The notes beneath the pieces are model-generated. The model searched no databases and was not told where the DNA came from. It saw nothing but the letters and a program-made list of their open reading frames with translations. A DNA stretch of 64,000 nt from the NCBI RefSeq assembly GCF_030505195.1, contig NZ_CP129672.1:868001-932000 (forward strand), written 5' to 3'. The position numbers and the translations under genes were made by a program. Of this stretch, positions 51,307 to 61,763 are shown one piece after another; position 1 is the first letter of the stretch, and each line of letters starts with the position of its first letter. The stretch comes from Comamonas testosteroni (GTDB taxonomy: Bacteria; Pseudomonadota; Gammaproteobacteria; Burkholderiales; Burkholderiaceae_C).

Positions 51307-52143
51307 TCACTTCAGGAAAGCAGGCTTGGAGTAGCCGGGGAACTGGCTGTCCACCACGGCCTTGAACTCGGGCGAGCGGTAGGCTGCGGACAGGTCCTTG
51401 GCCCATTGGCTGTTTTCGTTGCCGGTCTTCACGGCCACCACGTTCAGGTAAAGATCGGGAGTCTTTTCCAGCACCACGGCTTCGCTCAGCTTCAGGCCCG
51501 AGGAAACGGCAAAGTTGCCATTGACCACCACATAGTCAGCGTCTTCCAGCACGCGGGGCAACTGGGCTGCCTCCAGAGCCACAAACTTGAGCTTGTGTGG
51601 ATTGGCGGCCAGATCCAGCTCGGAGATGCGAGCCGGGTTCACCCCTTCCTTGACCTTGACGAGTCCAGCCTGCTGCAACACCAGCAATGCACGGGCCAGG
51701 TTGCTGGGGTCATTGGGCAGAGCCACCTTGGCTCCGCTCTTGATATCGGCCAGAGACTTGTGCTTTTTGCTGTACACGCCCATGGGTGCCACCGGTCCCT
51801 GGGCAATCGCGCTCAGCGCCAGCTTGCGATCCGTGGTGAACTGATCGAAATAGGCACGGTGCTGAAAGAAGTTGGCATCCAGCGAACCGTCGGACAGCGC
51901 CAGATTGGGCTGAACATAATCATTGAACTCGATCAACTTGACCTGGTAGCCCTTTTTCTGCAGTTGAGGCACTATGCCTTTTTGCAGCAGGTCATAGTTG
52001 GAGCCGGCGGTGGCACCGATCAGCAGGTTCTTCTTGGCTGGATCCTGCGCCAAAGCAGGCACACCGGCAGTCGCCAGCAATGCGACTGCGGCAGTGGCCA
52101 GAACGGAACGACGGCTGGCGGCAAAAGAAAAATGGGCGGGCAT
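51307..52143 (-). CDS. NlpA/MetQ-family substrate-binding protein (2)
   Basis: 278 residues with a signal peptide ending PALAQDPA. Same signatures as the neighbour: LLIGATAGSNYDLLQKGIVP, VKLIEFNDYVQPNLALSDGS, LDANFFQHRAYFDQF. A clear AAGGAG-type ribosome site precedes the ATG. The pair arose by duplication; separate terminators suggest separate regulation or ligands. Confidence 0.92.
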   Translation of the reverse strand: MPAHFSFAASRRSVLATAAVALLATAGVPALAQDPAKKNLLIGATAGSNYDLLQKGIVPQLQKKGYQVKLIEFNDYVQPNLALSDGSLDANFFQHRAYFDQFTTDRKLALSAIAQGPVAPMGVYSKKHKSLADIKSGAKVALPNDPSNLARALLVLQQAGLVKVKEGVNPARISELDLAANPHKLKFVALEAAQLPRVLEDADYVVVNGNFAVSSGLKLSEAVVLEKTPDLYLNVVAVKTGNENSQWAKDLSAAYRSPEFKAVVDSQFPGYSKPAFLK

Positions 52144-52305
52144 GGATCACTCCTTGAATTTGATGCGCGTGAGCAGCATGGTTCTCATTTGTTTACCGGG
52201 CTGCAACAATGTGAGCAAGTATGAACCTTACACGTGCAAACCCTAAAGAATAAAAAACCATCTGTTTATCCATAAAAACATATAAGAAATGCAAAGAGGA
52301 CTGGC

Positions 52306-53343
52306 ATGAGCGCTTTTTCAACGTTTCAGGATCTGCTCGCACACGAAGGCCATATCGGCCGTGTGCAGGGCATTTCCGTCGGCCATTTCAGCGACTCGCG
52401 CCGCCCCACGGGCTGCACCGCCGTGTTGTGCCCTCTGGGTGCCGTGGGCGGTGTGGATGTGCGCGGCGCAGCCCCCGGCACACGCGAGACCGATTTGCTG
52501 AACCCCAGCAATCTGGTGCATGAGGTCCACGGCATCATGCTGGCCGGCGGCAGCGCCTGGGGGCTGGACGCGGCCACAGGGGCCGTGCGCTGGCTGGAAG
52601 AGCAAGGTGCGGGCCTGAATATCGGCGTGGGCCGCATTCCGCTGGTGCCCGCCGCCGTGCTGTTTGACGTGATGATGGGCGATATGCGCATACGCCCCGA
52701 TGCCGCAGCCGGCTATACAGCCAGCCGCAATGCGGGGCCTGACTCCGGCACCAAGCGTCCCGCCGAAGGCAGCGTAGGCGCTGGTGCGGGTGCCGTGGTA
52801 GGCAAGGTCTTCGGCCATGAACGTGCAATGAAGGGCGGCATAGGCACGGCCAGCTTTACCGTCGATGGCGTCACCGTGGGAGCCATCATTGCCTGCAATG
52901 CGCTGGGCGATGTATTCAACCCCTTCAACGGCGAGTTGCTGGCCGGGGCACGCACGGCAGACGGCCTGCAATTACGTGGCACCCGCGATGCCTTGCTGGC
53001 GGGCGAGGAGCCCAGGCCGGTTCTGGCCGGCAGCAACACCACGATTGGCGTCGTGGCGACCGACGCCATCATCAGCAAGGCCCAGGCTCACCGCCTGGCC
53101 GTGGTAGCCCATGACGGCCTGGCACGTGCCATTAACCCCGTGCATACCATGAGCGATGGCGACAGCCTGTTTGCCCTTGGTACTGCGTGCAGCGGCAAGT
53201 CGCTGGGAATGATGACGCTGAGCACATTGGCCGCCGAAGCCGTGGCCGTAGCCACCGCGCGCGCTGTCTTGCTCGCCCAATCGGTGCGGATCGAAGGCCA
53301 GGCAACGCTGCCCAGCTATCAGGATCTACAGGCAAGAAGTTAG
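52306..53343 (+). CDS. P1 family (S58, DmpA-like) aminopeptidase
   Basis: 345 residues. The family fold is visible in GRVQGISVGHFSDSRRPTGC, HGIMLAGGSAWGLDAATGAV and the self-cleavage region LAGSNTTIGVVATDA at about residue 245, where an N-terminal nucleophile is generated after Asn. These enzymes are autoprocessed N-terminal hydrolases cleaving peptides, beta-peptides or D-amino-acid amides. There is no signal peptide. It converges on the DUF1631 gene with overlapping stop codons. Confidence 0.9.
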   Translation: MSAFSTFQDLLAHEGHIGRVQGISVGHFSDSRRPTGCTAVLCPLGAVGGVDVRGAAPGTRETDLLNPSNLVHEVHGIMLAGGSAWGLDAATGAVRWLEEQGAGLNIGVGRIPLVPAAVLFDVMMGDMRIRPDAAAGYTASRNAGPDSGTKRPAEGSVGAGAGAVVGKVFGHERAMKGGIGTASFTVDGVTVGAIIACNALGDVFNPFNGELLAGARTADGLQLRGTRDALLAGEEPRPVLAGSNTTIGVVATDAIISKAQAHRLAVVAHDGLARAINPVHTMSDGDSLFALGTACSGKSLGMMTLSTLAAEAVAVATARAVLLAQSVRIEGQATLPSYQDLQARS

Positions 53344-55643
53344 GCAATCGCCTCGAGGCGCCGCAACTGCCCCTGCGTCAGCAATTTGTCGCGCATGCGG
53401 CGCGTCATGGACTGGGTGCTTCCGTCTTCGGCGGTAAACAGAAACAGGCTTTGTTGCGGGCTGACCCAGGTCAGTTTGGTGCGCAGTTGCTGGCGCTCGT
53501 TGCACAGCTCCACCCAGGTGCCCAAAGGCCACTCGGCAACATCTGCAGGCTTGCTCTGCCCCATGGGTGCGCGCGTCTGCATGGGAGCAGAAACAACTGC
53601 CTCAGTCTCGCCCAATGGAGCACTTACTGTCTTTTGCGACGCTGTGGTCTTGAAGACAGGCCCCGATGAATGGGTTGCGGCCTGAGGCTGCGGCTCTCGC
53701 ATCACGGCCACTGATGGTAGTCCCTCGACTCTGTCGGTCAGTACCGGCAAGGTGATATCCAGTCCGGCACGCACGGTTTCTGAGGCACCATCCAGACCCG
53801 CCAGCACGCTGGGCAGTTCACCGAGCACATCCGCCCTGGTAAATTCGTCGGAGCCGGACCGGTCTGCGGCTTCGGCTGCATCCAGTACCCGCTGCTGAAG
53901 GCTTCCCAGTCGGGCCGCCAGTGCGGCGATTTCGACATCCGTTCGACCCACGCTGCGCAAGCCTCGCGCCAGACGGCGCTGCAACCTGGGGGCCATGGCC
54001 ACCAATCGCGTTACATCCTGAGCGGCCTGTGGCGACACGCTCCACAACAGGCTGGGCACCAGCGCCAGATAGCCACCCGGATCGCGCTCCTGCCCTGGTT
54101 CAGCCCGCTGCTGTGCCTGGGCAATCACACCGGCCCAAGGGCCGGTCACAAAATCCAGAATATCTTCAGGCACCCCCTTGGCACTGGGCAAGCTGCGAAT
54201 CATCTGCGCCAGCTGCAGAGCATCGGGCTTGATCTGCTCGATGGCGCCCACGATCTGACGATCGACCAGCCCCAGCGCCGAGCTCATCAGCCCTTGTCGC
54301 GTGGAATGCTCGACTTCGGTATGCTGGCTCAGAGGCGCAACGCGGCTCATACGACCTTCCGGCGGCCACTGCTCGCGCACAAATTGCAGCACTTGGGCAA
54401 ACACATGCGCATTTGCCTGCCCAGCACTAGCCAACTGGTTCGCCGCAGCCTCCGCCACGGTGATGAAGTGAGCAAATCCCATAGCAGATTCACTGGCGAA
54501 CCAGAGGCTGCGAGCCGTCAGCTCATCGAGCAACTGCCGTGCCGGGTGCAAGCGATCTTCAAAGAAAGCACCGTCTTGCGCCACCAACTGGCTCAACATG
54601 GGTTCAAGTCGCAACAAGACCCGCTGCACCGGCAGCAGCAGGCGGCCGTCGCTGGTCATATGACTCATCATGCGCTGCAGCGTGCGTATCTGAATCAGAG
54701 CACTGGGCGCCTGACTGGGCTGTGGCGCGCGCAATCCCCTCTGAGCACTAGGCACCCAGGGTTGCTGCGAAGTCTGCAGCGCATTGGCCGAATACGAAGT
54801 CCAGCCCGCCTCCAGCCCCAAGTCTTGCGCAGGTGCAATGGAGGCCGGCTCGGTCGCAGGCCACCCCGCCAGCATGGAGTCTGTCAGCGTCTGGGGGACG
54901 GTACAGCGCGAATCATCAATCCAGCGCAGATCGGAGGCCAACTCCTGCAATAGCCGCAAGGTCAGCAGGCATTGGGGCCGGGTGTCGCCGTCCGCCCCAT
55001 AGCGGGCAGGCTGCACGCCATGCTGGCGCAGCAAATTGGCAGCACGGGAATATTCAGAAGCCAGAATCGAGCCCAACTGCTGCGACATGAGTTCATGCCA
55101 GCAATCGGCCACCTCCGTGGCGGGCTGAACAGCCGTCAACGACTGGCTCAAAGCGCGTACATAGTTCTCCAGCCGCAGCGGATTGCACTCTGGCTGAGCG
55201 GACTCAAGCCCCTGAGCGCCGCTCATCAACGCATCCAGATCGGCCAGGGCCAGCTCGACCTGGGGCTCGACCATCTGCACCAGCTTGTGCTCGGCCTTGA
55301 GCTGACGGCCGGCCGACTCGGCCATGGCCGCCAATGGCAAAAGCCGGCCAGTGACGGTATCCAGCGTCTGTGCAGAAAAGGAAAAAGGTTGGCGCGCTGA
55401 CAGTACCAGCGCCTCCAGCAAGTTCTGTGGGAAGCTGCTGATCACCGAGGCCCTGTGCTGCTGCAGGTTGTGCAGCGCAGCGCTGAGCACATCGCGCCTT
55501 GCACAGTGGAAACCCGTCGCAAGCGATTGCTCTAACGCATATTCGGTGCGCTGCAACAATCGCAGCGCGAATGCATCAGCGCCACGCACCACCTGGACAA
55601 GGCAGGTGCGCAGCACGGAAACGGATGCATGTGCGAGGCTCAT
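53340..55643 (-). CDS. DUF1631 family protein
   Basis: 767 residues. The family is recognised from the long helical body (RMSHMTSDGRLLLPVQRVLL, FAHFITVAEAAANQLASAGQ, ITLPVLTDRVEG) and the terminal PilZ-like barrel (LPGTWVELC-like WPLGTWVELCNERQQLRTKL, SLFLFTAEDGSTQSM). The function is unknown; the PilZ-like end could bind cyclic-di-GMP but the RxxxR motif is not evident. It follows ettA by 48 bp on the same strand. Confidence 0.85.
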   Translation of the reverse strand: MSLAHASVSVLRTCLVQVVRGADAFALRLLQRTEYALEQSLATGFHCARRDVLSAALHNLQQHRASVISSFPQNLLEALVLSARQPFSFSAQTLDTVTGRLLPLAAMAESAGRQLKAEHKLVQMVEPQVELALADLDALMSGAQGLESAQPECNPLRLENYVRALSQSLTAVQPATEVADCWHELMSQQLGSILASEYSRAANLLRQHGVQPARYGADGDTRPQCLLTLRLLQELASDLRWIDDSRCTVPQTLTDSMLAGWPATEPASIAPAQDLGLEAGWTSYSANALQTSQQPWVPSAQRGLRAPQPSQAPSALIQIRTLQRMMSHMTSDGRLLLPVQRVLLRLEPMLSQLVAQDGAFFEDRLHPARQLLDELTARSLWFASESAMGFAHFITVAEAAANQLASAGQANAHVFAQVLQFVREQWPPEGRMSRVAPLSQHTEVEHSTRQGLMSSALGLVDRQIVGAIEQIKPDALQLAQMIRSLPSAKGVPEDILDFVTGPWAGVIAQAQQRAEPGQERDPGGYLALVPSLLWSVSPQAAQDVTRLVAMAPRLQRRLARGLRSVGRTDVEIAALAARLGSLQQRVLDAAEAADRSGSDEFTRADVLGELPSVLAGLDGASETVRAGLDITLPVLTDRVEGLPSVAVMREPQPQAATHSSGPVFKTTASQKTVSAPLGETEAVVSAPMQTRAPMGQSKPADVAEWPLGTWVELCNERQQLRTKLTWVSPQQSLFLFTAEDGSTQSMTRRMRDKLLTQGQLRRLEAIA

Positions 55644-55691
55644 AGCCCCTAAGAATACCCGCTCCAGCTGCTGCCGGAGACATTTTGATGC

Positions 55692-57353
55692 TTACTTCAA
55701 CGCCTTGTAACGCATACGCTTGGGCGCAGCACCTTCTTCACCCAGTCGTTTCTTCTTATCGGCTTCGTACTCTTGGTAGTTACCGTCAAAGAACACCCAT
55801 TGAGAATCGCCTTCGGCGGCCAGAATATGCGTGGCAATACGGTCCAGGAACCAGCGGTCATGCGAGATGACCATCACGGTACCGGCATATTCCAGCAGCG
55901 CGTCTTCCAGCGCACGCAGGGTTTCCACGTCCAAGTCATTGGAGGGCTCGTCCAGCAGCAGCACGTTTCCGCCTTGAATCAGCGTCTTGGCCAAGTGCAG
56001 ACGACCGCGCTCACCACCGGAGAGGTTGCCGACCTTCTTTTGCTGGTCTTGGCCGTTGAAGTTGAAGCGGCCCGCGTAAGCGCGCGACGCCATGGTGAAC
56101 TTGCCCACGGTGATGATGTCCAAACCGCCAGAGATGTCTTCCCACACGGTCTTTTCGTTGGCCAGTTCATCGCGGTGCTGGTCCACAAAGGCCATCTTCA
56201 CAGTCTGGCCGATGTCCACCGTACCTGAATCAGGCTGCTCCTTACCCGCGATCAGCTTGAACAGAGTCGACTTACCAGCACCATTCGGTCCGATGATGCC
56301 GACGATGGCACCAGCGGGAATGTTCATCGAAAGGTTGTCGATCAGCATGCGGTCGCCAAAGGACTTGGAGACATTGGTGAACTCGATGACCTTGGAGCCC
56401 AGTCGCTCGGCCACAGGAATGAAAATTTCCTGGGTTTCATTGCGCTGCTGGTATTCGTAATCGCTCAGCTCTTCAAAGCGCGCAATACGGGCCTTGGACT
56501 TGGCCTGACGACCCTTGGCATTCTGGCGAACCCACTCCAGCTCCTTCTTCAAGGCCTTGGCACGTGCTTCTTCGCCCTTTTGCTCGGCTTCCAGGCGGTT
56601 ACCCTTCTGGATCAGCCAGTCGGAGTAATTGCCCTTGTAGGGAATGCCATGGCCACGGTCCAGTTCAAGAATCCATTCGGCCGCGTTGTCAAGGAAGTAG
56701 CGGTCGTGGGTAATGGCCACCACGGTGCCGCTAAAGCGGTGCAGGAACTGCTCCAGCCAGTCCACGGACTCGGCGTCCAAGTGGTTGGTCGGCTCGTCCA
56801 GCAGCAGCATGTCAGGCTTGGACAGCAGCAGCTTGCACAGGGCAACGCGGCGCTTTTCACCACCAGAGAGCTGACCCACGATAGCGTCCCATGCCGGCAG
56901 GCGCAGTGCATCCGCAGCGATTTCCAGCTGATGCTCGGAGTCCGTACCCGCGGCAGCGATGATGGCCTCCAGCTCACCTTGCTCGGCAGCCAGGGCGTCA
57001 AAGTCCGCATCCTCTTCTGCGTAAGCAGCGTACACCTCTTCCAGACGGGCTTTGGCATTGTTCACCTCGGCCATGGCTTCTTCCACAGCCTGGCGCACGG
57101 TGTGCTCGGGATTGAGCTGAGGCTCCTGGGGCAGGTAGCCGATGGACAGGCCCTGCATGGGGATGGCTTCGCCTTCATACTCCTTGTCCACACCGGCCAT
57201 GATCTTCAACAACGAAGACTTGCCCGAGCCGTTCAGACCCAGCACACCGATCTTGGCGCCGGGGAAGAAACTCAGGGAAATGCCTTTCAAGATCTGGCGC
57301 TTGGGCGGCACCGTCTTGGTCAGCTGATTCATCGAAAAAACGTATTGAGCCAT
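55692..57353 (-). CDS. ettA: EttA, ABC-F translational throttle ATPase
   Basis: 553 residues, standard length. Two ATP-binding cassettes: Walker A GLNGSGKSS (N-terminal) and GPNGAGKST (C-terminal), signature LSGGEKRRVA and LSGGERGRLH, Walker B MLLLDEPTNHLD and VLLLDEPSNDLD. The P-site tRNA-interaction motif region between cassettes is present. EttA regulates ribosome entry into elongation according to ADP/ATP ratio. Start MAQYVFSMNQL is typical. Divergent from the helicase gene. Confidence 0.97.
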   Translation of the reverse strand: MAQYVFSMNQLTKTVPPKRQILKGISLSFFPGAKIGVLGLNGSGKSSLLKIMAGVDKEYEGEAIPMQGLSIGYLPQEPQLNPEHTVRQAVEEAMAEVNNAKARLEEVYAAYAEEDADFDALAAEQGELEAIIAAAGTDSEHQLEIAADALRLPAWDAIVGQLSGGEKRRVALCKLLLSKPDMLLLDEPTNHLDAESVDWLEQFLHRFSGTVVAITHDRYFLDNAAEWILELDRGHGIPYKGNYSDWLIQKGNRLEAEQKGEEARAKALKKELEWVRQNAKGRQAKSKARIARFEELSDYEYQQRNETQEIFIPVAERLGSKVIEFTNVSKSFGDRMLIDNLSMNIPAGAIVGIIGPNGAGKSTLFKLIAGKEQPDSGTVDIGQTVKMAFVDQHRDELANEKTVWEDISGGLDIITVGKFTMASRAYAGRFNFNGQDQQKKVGNLSGGERGRLHLAKTLIQGGNVLLLDEPSNDLDVETLRALEDALLEYAGTVMVISHDRWFLDRIATHILAAEGDSQWVFFDGNYQEYEADKKKRLGEEGAAPKRMRYKALK

Positions 57354-57617
57354 GTCCGAATTGCTTTGAGTTACTTGGATTTATGCAAAAAAGTGTGCCG
57401 CTTTACACGGCAATCAAACCATGATTATCAGTGCATGCGACAATACCCCTCGCAACAGGCGTCCAGTTGCCTACTGCAGCAGCACTTCAGCTGGGGACAA
57501 AGGAAGCGTTTCCAAGCTCCCGACACGCAAACTATATCTGCCTACAACTGGCCAGGCACCCCACGGGTGCCATGACAGGCTGATACCCCGCGCCCAGGAT
57601 TGGCGCAATTGATCACA

Positions 57618-59465
57618 ATGACATTTGAAGAACTGAATCTGGCACCCGCCATTCTGAAGGCCGTACAAGAACAGGGTTATGAAAACCCGACTCCCATTCA
57701 GGCACAGGCCATTCCTCTGGTTCTCGCCGGGCACGACCTGTTGGCCGGCGCTCAAACCGGCACCGGCAAGACAGCCGCCTTCACGCTGCCCATGCTGCAG
57801 CGCCTGGCAAGCGGCACAGCGCCAAAGAACAAGTTTGGCGGCAAGGGCGTCCGCACTCTGGTGCTGACCCCTACCCGCGAACTGGCGGCCCAGGTGGAAG
57901 AAAACCTGCGTGGCTACGCCAAATACCTGGACATTACCTCCACCGTGATTTTTGGCGGTGTCGGCATGAAGCCTCAGATCGCCCGCATCGAAAAAGGCGT
58001 TGACGTTCTGGTTGCCACGCCCGGCCGTCTTCTGGACCTGGCCGGTCAGGGCTTTATGGACCTGTCCACCGTCGAGATGCTGATACTGGACGAGGCCGAC
58101 CGCATGCTGGACATGGGCTTCATCCATGACGTCAAGAAGGTTCTGGCTCTAGTACCCAAGGACAAGCAAAGCCTGCTGTTCTCTGCCACCTTCAGCGATG
58201 AAATTCGCGAACTGGCCAATGGCCTGCTGCGCAACCCCCAATCCATCCAGGTCACGCCGCGCAACACCACCGTGCAGCGTATCAAGCAGGTCATCCACCC
58301 CGTGGGTCGGGGCAAGAAAAAGCAGGTGCTACTGCACATCATCCAGGAAAACAACTGGAGTCAGGTGCTGGTGTTCACCCGCACCAAGTTTGGCGCCAAC
58401 AACGTGGCCGAGTACCTGACCAAGAACGGCGTTTCCGCCATGGCTTTGCACGGCAACAAAAGCCAGAGCGCCCGTACCCAAGCCCTGGAAGGCTTCAAAA
58501 CGGGCGAGCTGCGCGCGCTGGTGGCAACAGATATCGCGGCACGCGGCATCGACATTGACGAGCTACCCAACGTGGTGAACTACGAGATCCCCAATATCTC
58601 GGAAGACTATGTACACCGTATCGGCCGTACCGGCCGTGCCGGTCGCGAAGGCAACGCAGTCAGCCTGGTCTGCATGGACGAAGAAGGCTTCATGATGGAT
58701 ATTGAGCGCTTTACCAAGCAGGAGATTCCGGTGCAGCCCATCGAAGGCTTTGGTCCTGAAGAAGGCGAAATCGCCGAGCCCATCGCCATGGGCCGACAGA
58801 CCCTGTGGGGTGGCGCTGGCAAGCCTCCCAGCCGCGATGTGATGCAGGCAGCTGCCAAGGCAGCCCGCCAGGAAATGATGGAGCGCATCCGCTCCAATAA
58901 GACTCCCAATGGCAGCCGCAGTGGTCGCCGTCCTGCTGCAGATGCCCCGCAAGGCGAGACAGAAGGTGAAGCACTGCAACGTCCCGCACGCCAGCACAAG
59001 CCCCGCAGCAACAGCCGCGTCAACAACCAGCGCGGCCAGGGCCAGCAAGCGGTGGAACGTGGCGAACGCAACTCCGATCGCAGCACCGAGCGCAATGGCG
59101 AGCGCAGCAACTCGTTTGGTCAAAGCGACCGCGCTCCACGCCCCCAGGGCAATAGCGATCAACAGCGAGCCCCCAAACGCGGCAGTGCCCGCCAGTTCGG
59201 TGATCGTGAGCGCGGCAACCGCTACGACGACCAGCCCCCCCGTGCCGATGCGCACCTGGGTACGCAGCAAGGCCACGCCCGCCTCAACGGCGCGCGCGGC
59301 AGCAACGGTGGTGGCCAGCCCGATCCCATGCGCACCAGCGTGGACAGCATGGCTGACCGTGGTCGCCGTGGCGGCTTTGGCGGCGGCGGCGGCGGTCGCG
59401 GTGGTTTTGGCGGAGGCAATCGTGGTGGCAACCGTGGAGGCTTTGGCGGCGGTTACGGACGTTAA
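57618..59465 (+). CDS. rhlE: DEAD-box RNA helicase, RhlE type
   Basis: 615 residues from the ATG at 57618 ([13 protein letters not shown]). Motifs: Q motif [20 protein letters not shown], Ia [14 protein letters not shown] (LDEADRML), [32 protein letters not shown]. The C-terminal tail, from about 400, is Arg/Gly/Asn-rich and ends in RGG/FGGG repeats that bind RNA. It unwinds RNA in ribosome assembly or mRNA decay. Two hairpins follow the stop. Confidence 0.93.
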   Translation: MTFEELNLAPAILKAVQEQGYENPTPIQAQAIPLVLAGHDLLAGAQTGTGKTAAFTLPMLQRLASGTAPKNKFGGKGVRTLVLTPTRELAAQVEENLRGYAKYLDITSTVIFGGVGMKPQIARIEKGVDVLVATPGRLLDLAGQGFMDLSTVEMLILDEADRMLDMGFIHDVKKVLALVPKDKQSLLFSATFSDEIRELANGLLRNPQSIQVTPRNTTVQRIKQVIHPVGRGKKKQVLLHIIQENNWSQVLVFTRTKFGANNVAEYLTKNGVSAMALHGNKSQSARTQALEGFKTGELRALVATDIAARGIDIDELPNVVNYEIPNISEDYVHRIGRTGRAGREGNAVSLVCMDEEGFMMDIERFTKQEIPVQPIEGFGPEEGEIAEPIAMGRQTLWGGAGKPPSRDVMQAAAKAARQEMMERIRSNKTPNGSRSGRRPAADAPQGETEGEALQRPARQHKPRSNSRVNNQRGQGQQAVERGERNSDRSTERNGERSNSFGQSDRAPRPQGNSDQQRAPKRGSARQFGDRERGNRYDDQPPRADAHLGTQQGHARLNGARGSNGGGQPDPMRTSVDSMADRGRRGGFGGGGGGRGGFGGGNRGGNRGGFGGGYGR

Positions 59466-59479
59466 TCCACTGCGTCTAT

Positions 59480-59506
59480 GGTTGAAGGTGTGAGTCACCT
59501 TCAACC
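59480..59506 (+). terminator. First hairpin after rhlE
   Basis: GGTTGAAGGTG and CACCTTCAACC form an 11-bp stem with a TGAGT loop just after the rhlE stop. No T run; it may stabilise the 3' end of the transcript. Confidence 0.6.
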
Positions 59507-59515
59507 CAACCTCCT

Positions 59516-59556
59516 GAAGGGCTGCAATCTCCAATATTGCAGCCCTTCTGTTTTTT
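59516..59556 (+). terminator. Rho-independent terminator after rhlE
   Basis: GAAGGGCTGCAAT (59516-59528) pairs perfectly with ATTGCAGCCCTTC (59536-59548), 7-nt loop, followed by TG and six T. Confidence 0.85.
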
Positions 59557-59677
59557 CCAGCTTCAGCATCGCTGCGCGCTGACAGCCGACAGCAAGCCAG
59601 CCGACCTAATATGGGTTCCAGATGTGCGAAGCTTGAGCTTTCGTTCTTGGCATGTTCTTTTTATCTGCGTTGAACTT

Positions 59678-61414
59678 ATGACATTTCTTACCAAGCCTGT
59701 TTTCTCTCATGCCAAGCGCACGCAGTCCGTCTGGACCCAAAGCATGCTCAAGCTGACGACAGTGGGCTCGGCAGTGCTGTTGACGGCCTGTGCCAATGTG
59801 CAGCTGCCCCCTTGGACTGGCATGTCAGGCCCAGCACCGGGCACAACCCCCTCCGCAGCAAGTTCTCCTGCCGCTCCTTCAGTGATCAGCCAAGCGGTTG
59901 CCCCTACGCAACAGCTGCCAGCCCTGCCCTATAACCCGGCCATCGAGTCTCTCTTTACCGATCCCACTACTCTTTATGACACTCCGGGTCTGGGTAGCGG
60001 GCGACAGCAGTTCAGCACGCAGACAGAAATTGCTGCATGGCTGCAAACAGTGAGCAGCAAGGCCGGTAACGGCTCGCAACTGTCAACCGTCACTATCGGC
60101 ACCTCTCAAAGAGGACTGCCGATTCAGGCACTTATTGCGACTCAGGGCCAAAGCACCCAGGCAACGGCCATCAATAGCAGCGGCAAACCCACCGTGCTCT
60201 TGGTCGGCGGCCAGCGTGGCGACGAACCTGCCAGCACTGAGGCCCTGCTGGTCGTCGCACGCGAACTGAGCCAGGGCGGCCTGCTTGCACCGTTATTGCA
60301 GCAAACCAACATCATCATCGTACCTCGGGCCAATCCTGATGCGGCAGGCACGTCCAGCCACGTCACAGCAGACGGCACCGATCTCGTTCACGATCATCTG
60401 CTGTTGAGCACTCCGGAAGCACAGGCCCTCGCCCGCCTGACCCGTAACTACCGCCCAGCCGCAGTGATTGATCTACGTGAATTTGCAGCAGCTGGCACGC
60501 TGCTGCAGAGATTTCAGGCCGTGCAACGCTACGACGTACTGCTCCAACCTGCGGCCACGGCCAATGCACACGAATTTGTCAACAAGGCTGCGCGAGAGTG
60601 GTTCAGCCAACCTATACGCAACGCTCTCAAACAGGCAGAGCTCAGTAATGAATGGTTTTTTCAGCCCAGTGCTCAGCCTGAGGACAAATCAATGTCCATG
60701 GCCGGTTTAACTGCCGACACTCTTGCCAACACCAGCAGCCTCAAAAACTCTGTTGCCCTGCTGATCGCCAGCCGCGGCTCTGATCTGGGGCGCCTGCACA
60801 TTCAGCGCCGCGTGCACAGCCTGGTCACTGCGGCAACTGCAGCACTGCGAGCCACGGCCGAAAAATCGAAAAATCTGAAGCAGGTCGAATCCTTTGTATC
60901 CCGCGACATTTCCGCGCTCGCTTGCCGCAACACCCTGACCATCCAGGCCAAACAAACACCTGAGCAGCGCACCATCCACATGCTGCAGGCCGAATCCGGA
61001 CAGGAAATCGAAGCCCGTGTGGACTGGAATTCATCACTGAACATAAAGCCCGAACAAAGCCGTCCCCGGCCATGCGGTTACTGGCTGTCGGCTGACTCAG
61101 GGCGAGCCGTCGACCGTTTGCGCCTGCAGGGAGTGCAAGTCATGCAGATTGCAGAATCCGGCCAGATGCTGGCAGAAAACTACACCCCATCCCGTACCGG
61201 CAGCAACACCCCTGTGCTGACGCGTGGTGCCATTGAAGCCCCCATAGGCAGCTACTACATCACTCTTAACCAGGCAAAAGCGCATTTGGCGACTGCAGCC
61301 CTCGAGCCTGACACCCCCTTCAGCTATGTAAGCAAAAGTCTGATTACGGCACCCACGGACATTGCACGCGTCGTCGCCGCACCCTCGGTCGTTTTCGAAG
61401 AAGAGATGGAATGA
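59678..61414 (+). CDS. M14 peptidase-like lipoprotein, probable pseudoenzyme
   Basis: 578 residues from the ATG at 59678; 59744 is a possible later start. A signal region ends in the lipobox VLLTAC. The M14-like domain starts near 120 (TVTIGTSQRGLPIQALIATQ), then LLVGGQRGDEPASTEALLVV. In zinc carboxypeptidases the first ligands are His and Glu of an HxxE; here they are Arg180 and Glu183. The third ligand normally sits in a VDLHE-like segment; here VIDLREF has Arg267. Both Arg codons are CGT, one transition from CAT. Catalysis by zinc is therefore unlikely, while the fold and length are kept. Confidence 0.8.
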   Translation: MTFLTKPVFSHAKRTQSVWTQSMLKLTTVGSAVLLTACANVQLPPWTGMSGPAPGTTPSAASSPAAPSVISQAVAPTQQLPALPYNPAIESLFTDPTTLYDTPGLGSGRQQFSTQTEIAAWLQTVSSKAGNGSQLSTVTIGTSQRGLPIQALIATQGQSTQATAINSSGKPTVLLVGGQRGDEPASTEALLVVARELSQGGLLAPLLQQTNIIIVPRANPDAAGTSSHVTADGTDLVHDHLLLSTPEAQALARLTRNYRPAAVIDLREFAAAGTLLQRFQAVQRYDVLLQPAATANAHEFVNKAAREWFSQPIRNALKQAELSNEWFFQPSAQPEDKSMSMAGLTADTLANTSSLKNSVALLIASRGSDLGRLHIQRRVHSLVTAATAALRATAEKSKNLKQVESFVSRDISALACRNTLTIQAKQTPEQRTIHMLQAESGQEIEARVDWNSSLNIKPEQSRPRPCGYWLSADSGRAVDRLRLQGVQVMQIAESGQMLAENYTPSRTGSNTPVLTRGAIEAPIGSYYITLNQAKAHLATAALEPDTPFSYVSKSLITAPTDIARVVAAPSVVFEEEME

Positions 61415-61477
61415 AAATATAAGGGCAAGATCGCAGAGTCTTAGAAACGCTCTGCGGCACACTGCTGATGCAGAAAT

Positions 61478-61515
61478 AAAAAGTCCATTCATGCAATTGC
61501 ATGAATGGACTTTTT
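61478..61515 (-). terminator. Terminator after tRNA-Arg
   Basis: A perfect 38-bp palindrome with arms starting AAAAAGTCCATTCATGCA and its complement. On the minus strand it ends in five T, 7 bp after the tRNA 3' end. It also faces the M14-like gene from the left. Confidence 0.85.
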
Positions 61516-61522
61516 CTTCACT

Positions 61523-61599
61523 TGGCCTGCCCGACAGGGATCGAACCTGTGACCCACAGCTTAGAAGGCTGTTGCTCTATCCAACTGAGCTACGGGCAG
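61523..61599 (-). tRNA. tRNA-Arg (TCT)
   Basis: 77 nt with encoded CCA. Acceptor CTGCCCG/CGGGCAG, discriminator G. D arm TAGCTCAGTTGGATAGAGC; anticodon stem ACAGC/GCTGT with loop CTTCTAA, giving anticodon TCT. T arm ACAGGTTCGATCCCTGT. Decodes AGA (and AGG by wobble). Confidence 0.96.
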
Positions 61600-61763
61600 A
61601 TGATTGATTTCACTAGTTTTTTCTTGCTTCGCTTAAACCTAGATTTGTGGAGCGCGCTCCGCATCGATCATTTCTCGTTTGATATGACCGATCGTTATTA
61701 TGCCTCGGTTCAGCCCCCGTCATTGGCTCAACCTGCAGCCTGGATTGTCCCCACTCCACCACA

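Noticed and set aside
50258..52143. Methionine ABC importer operon
   Set aside because: Two binding-protein genes are present but no ATPase or permease is adjacent, and a terminator separates them; a complete transporter cannot be claimed.
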